Position numbers and translations under genes: made by a program. Positions 1 through 8,655 of a stretch of DNA of 64,000 nt are shown here, one piece after another; position 1 is the stretch's first letter; each line of letters opens with the position of its first letter. Where the stretch lies: NCBI RefSeq assembly GCF_023015865.1, contig NZ_JALKBC010000006.1:310001-374000 (forward strand), written 5' to 3'. The notes under the pieces are model-generated. The model ran no database searches. It was not told where the DNA came from and saw only the letters and a list, made by a program, of their open reading frames with translations. Origin of the DNA: Arenibacter sp. F26102 (GTDB lineage: Bacteria > Bacteroidota > Bacteroidia > Flavobacteriales > Flavobacteriaceae).

Positions 1-619
1 CCAAGATGATGTGGTCATAGCACCTTTTACTACCGTTCAAAAACGTATTTTAGCCATCGATTATTTAAACCAAATAATGGCGTCGGCAGTAAGTGAAGAC
101 GATGCACCGGAAGCAGTAACACAAGTTTCTGAAATTTTGCGTACGCAACACAAATTAACCGCTAATGAAGATGATGATTTTACAGTACGTTCTATGGAAG
201 AATTGATCTCAACATTTAGTTCTACCAGTGAAATGTTGACCATACTTTTGGTAGCCGTAGCGGGAATTTCTTTATTGATCGGAGGTATTGGCATCATGAA
301 CATAATGTATGTATCCGTAAAAGAACGCACCAAAGAAATTGGGCTGCGTATGGCCGTTGGCGGAAAGGGATCGGATATTTTAATGCAGTTTTTGATCGAA
401 GCCATTTTAATAAGTATCACCGGTGGAATTCTTGGTGTGACCTTAGGCTTAGGATCCACTATTTTTATTGAGAAATTTTTACATTGGCCTACAAGTGTGG
501 CCCTATATTCAATCATAATATCGTTTGCCGTTTGTGCCGTCACCGGTATATTCTTTGGCTGGTACCCGGCAAGAAAGGCTGCAGCTCTAGACCCGATTAC
601 TGCATTGCGATATGAATAA
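1..619 (+). CDS. MacB/FtsX-type ABC transporter permease, C-terminal part
   Basis: Seen: the frame is open from base 2, so the gene begins before the window; about 205 residues remain. They contain the end of a periplasmic MacB core domain and then an FtsX domain with three hydrophobic segments (near SEMLTILLVAVAGISLLIGG, a middle helix after the GLRMAVGGKGSDILMQFLIE stretch, and a last helix before GWYPARKAAALDPITALRYE). This last motif is the usual C-terminus of MacB-like permeases. Known: such permeases work with a LolD/MacB ATPase to move peptides, antibiotics or lipoproteins in a mechanotransmission cycle. Context: a LytS-type kinase starts 12 bases after the stop, so the transporter probably belongs to one operon with the two-component pair, an arrangement seen for envelope-stress or peptide-sensing modules. 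The substrate is unknown. Confidence 0.9.
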   Translation, partial: QDDVVIAPFTTVQKRILAIDYLNQIMASAVSEDDAPEAVTQVSEILRTQHKLTANEDDDFTVRSMEELISTFSSTSEMLTILLVAVAGISLLIGGIGIMNIMYVSVKERTKEIGLRMAVGGKGSDILMQFLIEAILISITGGILGVTLGLGSTIFIEKFLHWPTSVALYSIIISFAVCAVTGIFFGWYPARKAAALDPITALRYE

Positions 620-631
620 GAAATAAAGCAG

Positions 632-1669
632 ATGAAAGTAAATAGAAAAAAGAATTTAATCCCTTTACTCCACCTTTTAACATGGGCGATATTAATAGGT
701 CTACCCTATTTGCTTTCGGTGGGACAAGATCAGGAACAAATCTTTCATCGGACCTTGATACACTCATGGATTCCCCTGTGCTTTTATGCCGCTATTTTTT
801 ACTTCAATTATCTTTATCTTATAGACAAATTTCTTTTTAATAATAAAACTTTACCGTTCATATTGATAAATATTGGGGTAGTTGCCTTTTTCGTTTTAAC
901 CAACCATGAACTTAAAGGCTTTCTAATGGACCAGCTCATCCTTGATCGTACAAACAAAAAAGGGCCTCCAAAAAATTTATTTTTTTATGTAGACATGATC
1001 GCATCTATGGTGCCCATTGTGTTTTCCGTAGCCCTAAAAACCACAGAACGCTGGTACAAATCCGAGAACGAACGCAAAGAGGCGCAGACTATAAAATTGG
1101 AAGCAGAGATACAGCATTTAAAATATCAATTGCAGCCACATTTTTTCTTTAACTCCCTGAACAACATTTATGCCTTGGTGGATAGTTCCCCCACTACTGC
1201 AAAAAAGACAATCCACAGTTTAGGCAAATTAATGCGGTACCTGTTGTACGATACGGAAACCGAAAAAGTAGCGCTACAAAAGGAAATTGATTTTATGACG
1301 CAGTATATAGAACTTATGAAACTAAGGTTTTCCGATAAGATTACTATATCGTATTCCTTTCCCACTGTTCCACAAAATATTAAAGTAGTACCGCTATTAT
1401 TTATTACCTTGGTAGAGAACGCCTTTAAACATGGTATACCTGCAAGTAGTGAGGCCTCATTATCATTTAATATGGAAATAACGGATACCTTTCTTGTCTT
1501 TACAGCAAAGAACCAAAATCTGCCCAAAAGCGATTCGGATAAGAGTGGTTCTGGCATTGGGTTGGAAAACTTAAGAAAAAGACTGCAACTGTTATATCCA
1601 AATAGCCATAGCTTTGTTTATCAAGTCAAGGACGAAATCTTTACCGCTGTGTTAACACTTGAAATCTAA
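632..1669 (+). CDS. LytS/YpdA-type sensor histidine kinase
   Basis: Seen: 345 aa with about four hydrophobic helices in the first 135 residues, a short coiled linker, then a His_kinase (PF06580-like) domain. The H-box reads LQPHFFFNSLNNIYALVD, and the N-box LVENAFKHG plus GSGIGLENLRKRLQLLYP form the ATP-binding half. No extracellular sensor domain is visible, so sensing is probably through the membrane region. Known: this family phosphorylates LytTR regulators. Context: the response regulator gene follows 5 bases after the stop and the ABC permease precedes it, so the three genes are likely one transcription unit. This is the first of three such pairs in the window. Signal and targets cannot be read from sequence. 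Confidence 0.93.
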   Translation: MKVNRKKNLIPLLHLLTWAILIGLPYLLSVGQDQEQIFHRTLIHSWIPLCFYAAIFYFNYLYLIDKFLFNNKTLPFILINIGVVAFFVLTNHELKGFLMDQLILDRTNKKGPPKNLFFYVDMIASMVPIVFSVALKTTERWYKSENERKEAQTIKLEAEIQHLKYQLQPHFFFNSLNNIYALVDSSPTTAKKTIHSLGKLMRYLLYDTETEKVALQKEIDFMTQYIELMKLRFSDKITISYSFPTVPQNIKVVPLLFITLVENAFKHGIPASSEASLSFNMEITDTFLVFTAKNQNLPKSDSDKSGSGIGLENLRKRLQLLYPNSHSFVYQVKDEIFTAVLTLEI

Positions 1670-1674
1670 TTTAA

Positions 1675-2406
1675 ATGAACTCTAATAAAATAAGCTGTAT
1701 TGTTGTAGACGATGAACCCATGGCATTGCAACTGATAGAGGGGTACGTTCAAAAAACTCCGTTCCTAGAACTCAAAACTAAATGCGACAGTGCTATAGAG
1801 GCTTTAAGATACCTGGAAAACGAGAAAGTTGACCTACTTTTTTTGGATATACAAATGCCAGATCTTACGGGGATTGGATTGTCCAAACTAATTCCCAAAA
1901 GCACCCGTGTCATCTTTACAACAGCGTTTAGTGAGTATGCCCTTGAAGGCTATAAGGTGGAAGCCTTGGACTACTTGTTAAAGCCGTTCGACTATGAGGA
2001 GTTTTTGATCGCTGCTACCAAGGCCAAGGAGTGGTTTGCCTTGGTGAAGGGTAGCGCTAAGGAAGCTACTTCTGCCGACAAAAAGTTCCTCTTCGTTAAA
2101 TCCGAATACAAGCAATTGAAGATCAATCTGGATGAGGTGCTATATTTTGAAGGTTTGAAGGATTATATCAAAATTTGGCTTAAAGGACAGCCTAAGGCCA
2201 TTTTGACCTTAATGAATCTCAAAAGCTTGGAGGAAGAGCTGCCTAAAGATAAATTTATGCGCGTACATCGTTCTTTTATCGTTTCCTTACAAGCCATTGA
2301 TGTTATAGAGCGCAGTCAGATCATAATCGGGAACCAACGCATTACGGTTTCGGAAAATTATAAGCCAGAATTTTTGAACTATATTTCCAGAAATAGCTTG
2401 GATTGA
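1675..2406 (+). CDS. LytTR-family response regulator
   Basis: Seen: 243 aa. An N-terminal receiver domain (about 1-120) has the acidic pair in VVDDEP and the predicted phosphoacceptor Asp58 in LLFLDIQMP, followed by TTAFSEYALEGY and LKPF (the conserved Lys). A C-terminal LytTR DNA-binding domain (about 140-240) shows FVKSEYKQLKINLDEVLYFE and FMRVHRSFIVSL. Known: the pair with the upstream LytS kinase controls transcription by binding direct repeats. Context: last gene of the plus-strand unit; a strong hairpin about 130 bases downstream ends it against the convergent minus-strand genes. Targets unknown; the adjacent ABC transporter is a reasonable candidate. Confidence 0.94.
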   Translation: MNSNKISCIVVDDEPMALQLIEGYVQKTPFLELKTKCDSAIEALRYLENEKVDLLFLDIQMPDLTGIGLSKLIPKSTRVIFTTAFSEYALEGYKVEALDYLLKPFDYEEFLIAATKAKEWFALVKGSAKEATSADKKFLFVKSEYKQLKINLDEVLYFEGLKDYIKIWLKGQPKAILTLMNLKSLEEELPKDKFMRVHRSFIVSLQAIDVIERSQIIIGNQRITVSENYKPEFLNYISRNSLD

Positions 2407-2533
2407 TTTTTTTTACTTTGAAATATATCCGTACGGATGTAATCCCACCTCCAAGTTCACCAAAGAACAACATTTAGGCTCCGGGCTTGTGTCCCAAGAC
2501 CCCTTGAAGGAACCAAACTTACGACCACGGTAT

Positions 2534-2571
2534 AAAACATAAACCCCGCCAAAAGGCGGGGTTTATGTTTT
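2534..2571. terminator. Bidirectional intrinsic terminator
   Basis: Seen: a perfect 17-bp stem (AAAACATAAACCCCGCC at 2534-2550 and its exact complement at 2555-2571) around an AAAA loop. The A-rich and T-rich outer stem supplies a U-tract in both directions. It lies between the convergent LytTR gene (stop 2406) and outer-membrane-protein gene (stop 2615), which fits a shared terminator. Confidence 0.9.
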
Positions 2572-2614
2572 ATTGCAATTCAATGCCCTGTACAAACTTC
2601 ATAGTAACCTAGTC

Positions 2615-3862
2615 TTAATCGGTCTTACGTGCTTTAAACCACAAGTCCTCCAAGCTTAAATTAAGTGTTAGCACATGGTAATTTTCCTTTACCAATATAT
2701 TTTCTATTAATCCTGTGGAACCATAGGAATAGGATAAATTGAGCATGGAATTATTCCCTCGGCCAATAGGTAAACCTATACCCGCGGTAAAATTATATCC
2801 TTCTATTTTTTCGTCGTTAATGGACAAATACCCAGTGTCATAGTTGAAACCAGTTCTATAGCGAATACGCTGGTTAAATTTATAACTGGCGGCATTTTTT
2901 ACAAATTCCAAACCAACCGCATAGATATCCTGATCAACGTATGTCCCTATATTCTCGGACTGTTCCGTATCACTCCAGTAATTCTTTTTATAATCGGCAT
3001 TTAGGGTAAAGGATTTTAGAAAGTTCGTGCTAAGCCCAACCCCCAGTTCCAATGGCATATTGAAATCGGCTACAGTATCACTTTCATCTTCTTCCACCTC
3101 TATTTCAACCCCGTCCAGACTTTTAGTTACGGAACGCCTTACATTACCCTTTAGACTAGTTGGAAGTAGCACCGTACTTCCAATGGTGATTTTATTTGTG
3201 AGGTCATATTGCAGTCCAAGACCAGCACGGAAACCACTGTAATTGGTATCCTCCGTGGAGATCAGGGCACTACTGTAAACCTGAAAGGATTCTTCCTCCT
3301 CAATTTTTCCAAATAATATGGAAAAACTGGCTCCAAACCTCAAATTATCGGTAATACCATACCCCAGGTTAAATTTTAGATCGCTCATTCCCCCAAGTCC
3401 ATTGACATTACTTTCAAATGATTCTTCGGTGCCTTCTATATTGGTTTTTACTCCTACCAAGGTATAACCCACATCGGTATAAGGAACTAGGGCAATACCT
3501 GCTCCAAGTTTGTCCGCTACCCGGAAGGCAAGGGCCAAATTAGAAAAGTTGAACGTGGTTCTGGCTTCGTCGTTTATCCTATTGCTATAATTGTTGTATT
3601 TCCCCCTTATACCGACATCATAAAAAAATGAGTTTTTGGGGGTCAGGGCAAAATTGGCAGGATTTAAATTGTTTATTTCCGTATCCGATTTCAATGCTAT
3701 CCCGGAATACCCCATCCCATTGGTCCGCCCAATACTGGTCTGGTTTATTGCTCCAAGACCATATAGGGAATAGGGGGAACTTGTGAGCGCCTCGGATTGG
3801 CCCAAAACAGGAATTGCGGATAAAAGCGTTAGAAATAGGGCTAATAAAGGTAATTTATTCAT
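2615..3862 (-). CDS. Outer membrane beta-barrel protein (FadL/OmpP1-like), function unknown
   Basis: Seen: 415 aa from Met at 3862 (MNKLPLLALFLTLLSAIPVLGQ, a type I signal peptide). The longer frame up to 3880 adds six residues before the signal and is less likely. The mature part has alternating amphipathic strands, many aromatic and Gly residues, and phrases such as SPYSLYGLGAINQTS, NNLNPANFA and LGAGIALVPYTDVGY that resemble Bacteroidota outer-membrane transport proteins of the FadL/OmpP1 type. Context: its start overlaps by 8 bases the stop of the upstream DUF4270 lipoprotein gene, so the two are translated from one message. Known: FadL-like barrels import hydrophobic compounds; here the cargo is unknown and the assignment rests on fold-like features, not on a diagnostic motif. 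Confidence 0.75.
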   Translation of the reverse strand: MNKLPLLALFLTLLSAIPVLGQSEALTSSPYSLYGLGAINQTSIGRTNGMGYSGIALKSDTEINNLNPANFALTPKNSFFYDVGIRGKYNNYSNRINDEARTTFNFSNLALAFRVADKLGAGIALVPYTDVGYTLVGVKTNIEGTEESFESNVNGLGGMSDLKFNLGYGITDNLRFGASFSILFGKIEEEESFQVYSSALISTEDTNYSGFRAGLGLQYDLTNKITIGSTVLLPTSLKGNVRRSVTKSLDGVEIEVEEDESDTVADFNMPLELGVGLSTNFLKSFTLNADYKKNYWSDTEQSENIGTYVDQDIYAVGLEFVKNAASYKFNQRIRYRTGFNYDTGYLSINDEKIEGYNFTAGIGLPIGRGNNSMLNLSYSYGSTGLIENILVKENYHVLTLNLSLEDLWFKARKTD

Positions 3863-5174
3863 CTTCGTCATATATTGCATAGGTAAGTTCCAATTTTACA
3901 CCTTCGTCAGCACCCTCTTTTCCCATTAAAACGAAACGGTCTACTGTGCTGTTGTAATTCTCTGGCAATAGAATTATTGCATACTCGGCATCCCTGTCTG
4001 TGGTCAATATTCCTTCTATATAGGTAGTCAGGGGTATTTCATAATAAATGTCATTGAATTCTTGGTTATCGAGGTTTAAAGTAGCCTGTACAGCGGCACC
4101 ATCCGTTCCTAATAATTGATTCGTTATATTATTGTTCGTATCCACTATATAAACTGATAGGTTATCCCTTAAGGCCAGTTCATCACTATATGATCCCAAT
4201 ACCGGTTTAATTTTAAGAACCGCATTCAACAAGGTACCCTGTCCCTCAATATCAAACAGCGTTTTTAGATTCGAAAATTCTATCTTCGTCGTGTATCCAA
4301 TACCGGATTGTACAAAACTTTGATTATCCGAATCGGAACTATTAATAACAACTTCCTTATCTGTAAGTGTTGTTAGATATTCATTGGTTTCAACAACGGA
4401 CATCTTGTTAAAGAATGGAATAGGACTACTGCTCGTGTTTATTGCAAAATCTATTGCATACTGCACCCGACTATTCTCTTCGGAAATACTATAATACATC
4501 CTCATTACACTGGTAGAATAATCGAACCCTACTATGGACCCATCGTCGTCCTCACCCGGCTGAAATGTAATCCCTGGAAAGTAATTCTTAAATTCCTCCG
4601 TGTTTGTAATATCCTTTTGTTGTAGCTGCTCAAAAATACCTTGCCCTAAATCGTCGCTCAATTTTATATATAAGGAATCTGTTTCCAAGGGTCTTGGGGT
4701 ATAAGTTATGGACCCCAAATCATCCTCTGAATAGGCAACCTCACTGGTATTGTAGAAATTGCTCCCATCTTCTGGATATAATATTTCACTTAACTCCTTA
4801 ATATGGATGGTATTGCTTTTAAGGGTGTCATTGTAGTAGTAATCGTCATATTTCAGAAAGAAAGCTATACTGTCATATTCGGCCTCTGAATCAATAGTAT
4901 AGCTATAAGGTAACAGTTCCGCATAACTTGAACTCTTTACAGTCCCAAAAACAGGGTCTACATATCTACCTATAAGCATGCGGGTGGCTTGTGACGTTAC
5001 AAGACTATCAAACTTCATGGTATAAGTTTCCACGTTCATAGTATCTATTTGTACTACCCGTATATTACTGTTGGTAAATGTCCCTCCAGCCACAAAATCC
5101 GAATCATTAATAGTATCGTCACTACATGAAACCATTAATGTCAGCACAGCTATAAGTCCAAGGAATTTTTTCAT
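3855..5174 (-). CDS. DUF4270 family lipoprotein
   Basis: Seen: I place the start at 5174, giving 439 aa beginning MKKFLGLIAVLTLMVSC, a clear lipoprotein signal with Cys17. The open frame runs on to 5318, but that extension has no signal-like start and covers the promoter region. After the Cys come acidic residues, then a long domain with VAGGTFTNSNIRVVQIDT, MLIGRYVDPVFGTVKSSSYA and a C-terminal LLPENYNSTVDRFVLMGKEG. This pattern matches the Bacteroidota family DUF4270. Known: function unresolved; often a surface or periplasmic lipoprotein. Context: 8-base overlap with the outer-membrane barrel gene; divergent from the kelch gene at 5395. A TAnnTTTG element lies 19 bases upstream. Confidence 0.85.
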   Translation of the reverse strand: MKKFLGLIAVLTLMVSCSDDTINDSDFVAGGTFTNSNIRVVQIDTMNVETYTMKFDSLVTSQATRMLIGRYVDPVFGTVKSSSYAELLPYSYTIDSEAEYDSIAFFLKYDDYYYNDTLKSNTIHIKELSEILYPEDGSNFYNTSEVAYSEDDLGSITYTPRPLETDSLYIKLSDDLGQGIFEQLQQKDITNTEEFKNYFPGITFQPGEDDDGSIVGFDYSTSVMRMYYSISEENSRVQYAIDFAINTSSSPIPFFNKMSVVETNEYLTTLTDKEVVINSSDSDNQSFVQSGIGYTTKIEFSNLKTLFDIEGQGTLLNAVLKIKPVLGSYSDELALRDNLSVYIVDTNNNITNQLLGTDGAAVQATLNLDNQEFNDIYYEIPLTTYIEGILTTDRDAEYAIILLPENYNSTVDRFVLMGKEGADEGVKLELTYAIYDEDE

Positions 5175-5192
5175 TCGTTCATAATTTGATAA

Positions 5193-5200
5193 CAAAAGTA
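5193..5200 (-). promoter_or_regulatory. Candidate -7 element (TAnnTTTG) for the DUF4270 operon
   Basis: Seen: the minus strand reads TACTTTTG here, an exact match to the Bacteroidota -7 consensus TAnnTTTG, with the chosen start codon at 5174 about 19 bases downstream. No well-spaced TTG -33 element was found, so the call rests on the -7 match and position. It also argues for the 5174 start over 5318. Confidence 0.4.
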
Positions 5201-5371
5201 AATGCGTTTCCCTAGCTCGGAAACCCCAATAGACCAATCCACTAACTTTTAAGACCAAATAGGCAATTTTAACTATTAAATGGGCTCTACCATTGGTAGA
5301 TAAAAAAGACGTTTTCATATGTTAAATAGGTGACTTTATCTATTTAAGTTTCAAACCCGAGGCTCGGCATC

Positions 5372-5379
5372 TAATTTTG
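5372..5379 (+). promoter_or_regulatory. Candidate -7 element (TAnnTTTG) for the kelch operon
   Basis: Seen: TAATTTTG, an exact match to TAnnTTTG, 15 bases before the ATG at 5395. It would give a very short leader. No clear -33 TTG. Together with the element at 5193-5200 it makes the 5175-5394 spacer a divergent promoter region. Confidence 0.4.
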
Positions 5380-5394
5380 GAAAAAAAATAACTA

Positions 5395-6405
5395 ATGAAA
5401 TACATTTATAACATGAAGGAAAAAGTAAACCACATTAAAATGTTAACGATGGCTAGCTTAACACTTTGCTTAATGGCCAGTTGCTCTAGTGACGATGATG
5501 AAGATCTGGGGAACTGGACAGACAAATCTGTATTTGATGGGAGTCCACGTAGTGGTAGCGCCTACTTCACTATTGGAAACATAGGATATAGTGGTACAGG
5601 TTATGATGGAGAAGATTACCTATCCTCCTTTTGGGCCTACAATATGGATGATGATTATTGGTCCCAAAAAGCAGATTTCCCAGGAACAGCAAGGAATGCA
5701 GCTGCAGGTTTTACCATAAGTGGCAAGGGATATATAGGATCTGGTTATGATGGTCTGGATGAACTGTCGGATTTTTATTCCTACGACCCAAGCACCAATT
5801 TATGGACAGCAATTGCAACCTTCCCATCTACCCCAAGGAGAAGTGCCTTGGCATTTGGAATAAATGGCTATGGTTATTTCGGTACCGGTTTTGACGGTGA
5901 CAACGATAGGAAGGATTTTTGGAAATACGACCCATCTACCGATAGCTGGTCCGAGCTTGTAGGCTTTGGTGGTGACAAAAGAAGGGCAGCAACTACCTTT
6001 ACTATAAATGATATTGTATATATGGGAACAGGCGTTGCCAATGGTGTTTATTTACTAGACTTTTGGGCTTTTGATCCTGCAACAGAAAGTTGGACCCAAT
6101 TATTGGATCTTGACGAGGAAGATGATTACTCCATTGCTAGAAGCAATGCAGTAGGTTTCACCTTAAATGACTATGGCTATATAGCCACCGGAACCTCCGG
6201 GGGTACCTTACGAACTATTTGGGAATATGACCCTAGTTCCGATACCTGGGAAGCCAAAACAGATTTTGAAAGAACATCCAGACAGGATGCAGTAGTATTC
6301 TCCAATAACGTAAGGACGTTTATTGGCTTAGGCCGTACAGGAAGTTTATATTTGGATGATTTGGAGGAATTTTTCCCTTATGACGAATACGACGACGAAG
6401 ACTAG
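5395..6405 (+). CDS. Kelch-repeat (beta-propeller) lipoprotein
   Basis: Seen: 336 aa. A lipoprotein signal ends at the Cys of LTLCLMASC; an internal Met at 5413 (MKEKVNHIK) would give a more usual signal length and is an equally good start. The mature protein has about six kelch-type blades with repeating units such as WAYNMDDDYW, YSYDPSTNLW, WKYDPSTDSW, WAFDPATESW and WEYDPSSDTW, each preceded by GYxGTG-like turns. Known: kelch propellers bind ligands or glycans, or act as mutarotases in sialate metabolism; no catalytic motif is evident here. Context: first gene of a plus-strand run kelch, DUF4907, LytS kinase, LytTR regulator, and divergent from the DUF4270 operon, a neighbourhood I recognise as recurrent in Flavobacteriaceae. 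Confidence 0.88.
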   Translation: MKYIYNMKEKVNHIKMLTMASLTLCLMASCSSDDDEDLGNWTDKSVFDGSPRSGSAYFTIGNIGYSGTGYDGEDYLSSFWAYNMDDDYWSQKADFPGTARNAAAGFTISGKGYIGSGYDGLDELSDFYSYDPSTNLWTAIATFPSTPRRSALAFGINGYGYFGTGFDGDNDRKDFWKYDPSTDSWSELVGFGGDKRRAATTFTINDIVYMGTGVANGVYLLDFWAFDPATESWTQLLDLDEEDDYSIARSNAVGFTLNDYGYIATGTSGGTLRTIWEYDPSSDTWEAKTDFERTSRQDAVVFSNNVRTFIGLGRTGSLYLDDLEEFFPYDEYDDED

Positions 6406-6482
6406 TAATTTTGATTTAAAGTGTTAGAATTAGCAATGGAGCTATGCCTAATGGTATGGCTCCTTTTAAATTTAAAAAAATA

Positions 6483-6827
6483 ATGAAAAGGACTTTAATA
6501 GCATATATTTCGATAGCAGTTGTTTCCGGATTTCTGTTTTTGGGTTTTTCAAATTACAAAACCGGTTCAAAAGAAAGTAAATTGCAGCTCCAATCCGAAA
6601 TATTGAAGTTGGAAAATGGCTATGGATATCAAATAAAATTAGACAATAAATTGATTATCCGCCAGGAGTTCATTCCCATTCTCCAAGGAAAAAAACCCTT
6701 CACAACCTCCCAGGATGCCAAACGTACCGCCGAAAGGATTATCTATAAATTACAAAAAAGGGAGAGTCCAATTTTAACAATCCCCGAATTGCGGGAATTG
6801 AAGATTCCGGAATTTAACCTAAATTAG
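6483..6827 (+). CDS. DUF4907-like small exported protein
   Basis: Seen: 114 aa from Met 6483 (MKRTLIAYISIAVVSGFLFLG), with one N-terminal hydrophobic segment serving as signal or anchor. The open frame from 6444 adds 13 non-signal residues and is disfavoured. The core contains YGYQIKLDNKLIIRQEFIP and a following GKKPFTTSQDAKRTAERI segment, which match my memory of DUF4907. Known: family of unknown function restricted to Bacteroidota. Context: 77 bases after the kelch gene and 8 bases before the kinase, so probably cotranscribed and possibly a partner of the kelch propeller. Confidence 0.78.
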   Translation: MKRTLIAYISIAVVSGFLFLGFSNYKTGSKESKLQLQSEILKLENGYGYQIKLDNKLIIRQEFIPILQGKKPFTTSQDAKRTAERIIYKLQKRESPILTIPELRELKIPEFNLN

Positions 6828-6835
6828 AGAAATGC

Positions 6836-7897
6836 ATGGTTCTAGATAAGAAAAATATTCCGCAATGGCTTGTGCACGCCTTTTTATGGCTTACGCTATT
6901 CGGCTTACTCTCTTATCCTTTTTTGTCTGGATCCGGGTCCCTACCGTATAATCTGCTGGCAAAATTACTGGTGGCCATGGCACTCTTCTATCTTAATTAC
7001 TATTACCTGGTACCAAAATTATTGCTCAAAGACCGTATGTGGAACTATATTGTGCTGTCGGTTTTACTGCTATTGGCAATAGGCTTTTTTGCAAATATTG
7101 CTTTCCCTCCATCACCTCCAGATAACTTTCCACGACGCGCCGTTCGTATGCATCCACCTGGCGAGGATGGTCCTGGGGCATTCAGGTTTTTTTTGATGAC
7201 TACAGTTATATTCGCCGTGCCTTATATTTTCGGCACCATGCTAAAGGTTTATACGGAATGGCAGAAAAACGAAGACCTTCGGAAATTGGTAGAAAAAGAA
7301 AAAATTCAGTCAGAACTTCAATTTTTAAAGACCCAATTAAACCCCCATTTTCTTTTTAATTCCCTAAATACAATCTATTCACTATCTGTAAAACAATCCC
7401 CCGACACCTCAGAGGCGGTTATCAACCTATCTGAACTTATGCGGTATATGCTCTACGAAGCTGACAGAAAATTGGTACCCCTGGACAAAGAAGTGGAATA
7501 CATAAAAAGTTATGTGGCATTGCAACGTTTACGACTATCCAACAGCGAGGAAGTAACCCTAAAAATATCTGGCGAGGAAAGAGGGAAACTTGTACCGCCA
7601 CTTTTATTTATATCCTTTATTGAAAACGCATTTAAATATGGTACCGATTACAATGGAAAATCCTTTATTAAAATAAACCTTTCCGTAAACCATGAGTCCA
7701 TACATCTACAGGTGATCAACATCATAGGGTCTTTTAAGGCTGAAACCAATAGTAGTGGAGTGGGCCTTGAAAACGTAAAAAACAGATTGAACTATTTGTA
7801 CCCGAATTCCCATGAATTGTTAATTGTTGACGACGGAAAGACCTACGAGGTTAATTTAACCCTAAAATTAAAAAACTATGAATTGCATAATCATTGA
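6836..7897 (+). CDS. LytS/YpdA-type sensor histidine kinase (second pair)
   Basis: Seen: 353 aa. Four hydrophobic helices lie in the first ~145 residues; a Pro-rich loop (PPSPPDNFPRRAVRMHPPGE) sits between helices 3 and 4. The kinase domain carries the H-box LNPHFLFNSLNTIYSLSV, the N-box FIENAFKYG and the G-box SSGVGLENVKNRLNYLYP. Known: PF06580 family, partner of LytTR regulators. Context: starts 8 bases after the DUF4907 gene and overlaps the regulator gene by 20 bases, indicating translational coupling. The Pro-rich loop with adjacent His and Arg resembles the PPRQAGPPPHMRPR loop of the kinase at 48382, suggesting these two are closer paralogues than the one at 632. Confidence 0.93.
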   Translation: MVLDKKNIPQWLVHAFLWLTLFGLLSYPFLSGSGSLPYNLLAKLLVAMALFYLNYYYLVPKLLLKDRMWNYIVLSVLLLLAIGFFANIAFPPSPPDNFPRRAVRMHPPGEDGPGAFRFFLMTTVIFAVPYIFGTMLKVYTEWQKNEDLRKLVEKEKIQSELQFLKTQLNPHFLFNSLNTIYSLSVKQSPDTSEAVINLSELMRYMLYEADRKLVPLDKEVEYIKSYVALQRLRLSNSEEVTLKISGEERGKLVPPLLFISFIENAFKYGTDYNGKSFIKINLSVNHESIHLQVINIIGSFKAETNSSGVGLENVKNRLNYLYPNSHELLIVDDGKTYEVNLTLKLKNYELHNH

Positions 7898-8603
7898 TGA
7901 TGAGCCTTTGGCAATAGATGTTTTGACAGACTATTGCAAAAAAATAGACTTTACGGAGGTAGTAGGGACTTTTACCAATCCTTTGGATGCCATTACAGTT
8001 ATTAAGGAAAAAAAGGTCGACTTAATTTTTTGCGACATAGAAATGCCCCAAATCAGCGGTTTGGAATTTATAAGCGCCCTGGAGAACAGGCCCCTATTTA
8101 TTTTCACTACAGCTTATGCACATTACGCCGTTGAGGGATTTGAACTTAACGCAGTCGATTACCTGGTTAAGCCAATCCCTTACCATAGATTTATAAAGGC
8201 CGTTTCCAGAACAAAGGAGATTTTGACACAAAAGGAAGTACCCACAACTGCTAATATTTTTCCTTCAAATGGAGGGCACAACGATTCACAGAAATTCATT
8301 TTTGTAAAATCCGAACATGAAAATATTAAAATAGATCTGGATGAAATTGAATACATTCAAGGACTTAAGGATTATCTTAAAATCCATATTAAAGGTACCA
8401 ACAAGACAATCTTGACCCTTCTAAGCTTTAAGGACCTTTTGGACAAGCTTCCCCAAAATCAATTTATACGGGTTCATAAATCTTTCGTGGTCAACGTTAA
8501 TGTTATTAAGACCATACAAAGGAATCGAATTGTGATCAATGACACCCGAATCCCAATAGGAGAAAGTCATAAGACCCAATTCTTTTCTTTTCTGGGCTTG
8601 TAA
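7878..8603 (+). CDS. LytTR-family response regulator (second pair)
   Basis: Seen: 241 aa. Receiver domain with IIDDEP and predicted phosphoacceptor Asp53 in LIFCDIEMP, then TTAYAHYAVEGFELNAVDYL and the conserved Lys in LVKPI. LytTR domain with FVKSEHENIKIDLDEIEYIQ and FIRVHKSFVVNV. Context: its start lies inside the end of the kinase gene (20-base overlap); it is the last gene before the convergent GH20 gene of PUL A, 52 bases away. Likely targets are the kelch/DUF4907/DUF4270 genes by proximity; control of PUL A is not excluded but that locus has its own sigma/anti-sigma pair. Confidence 0.94.
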   Translation: MNCIIIDDEPLAIDVLTDYCKKIDFTEVVGTFTNPLDAITVIKEKKVDLIFCDIEMPQISGLEFISALENRPLFIFTTAYAHYAVEGFELNAVDYLVKPIPYHRFIKAVSRTKEILTQKEVPTTANIFPSNGGHNDSQKFIFVKSEHENIKIDLDEIEYIQGLKDYLKIHIKGTNKTILTLLSFKDLLDKLPQNQFIRVHKSFVVNVNVIKTIQRNRIVINDTRIPIGESHKTQFFSFLGL

Positions 8604-8655
8604 TATAGATTGGTCATTGGCCTAATAAAAGCATCTTTTAAAAACCAATTATGAA

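Noticed and set aside
2427-2438. 12-bp palindrome ATCCGTACGGAT after the first LytTR gene
   Set aside because: Short, isolated, without a flanking T-run; the strong terminator at 2534-2571 explains the intergenic function better.
5175-5318. Upstream extension of the DUF4270 frame (48 extra residues)
   Set aside because: The extension has no signal-like start and covers the candidate TAnnTTTG element; a standard lipoprotein signal starts at 5174.
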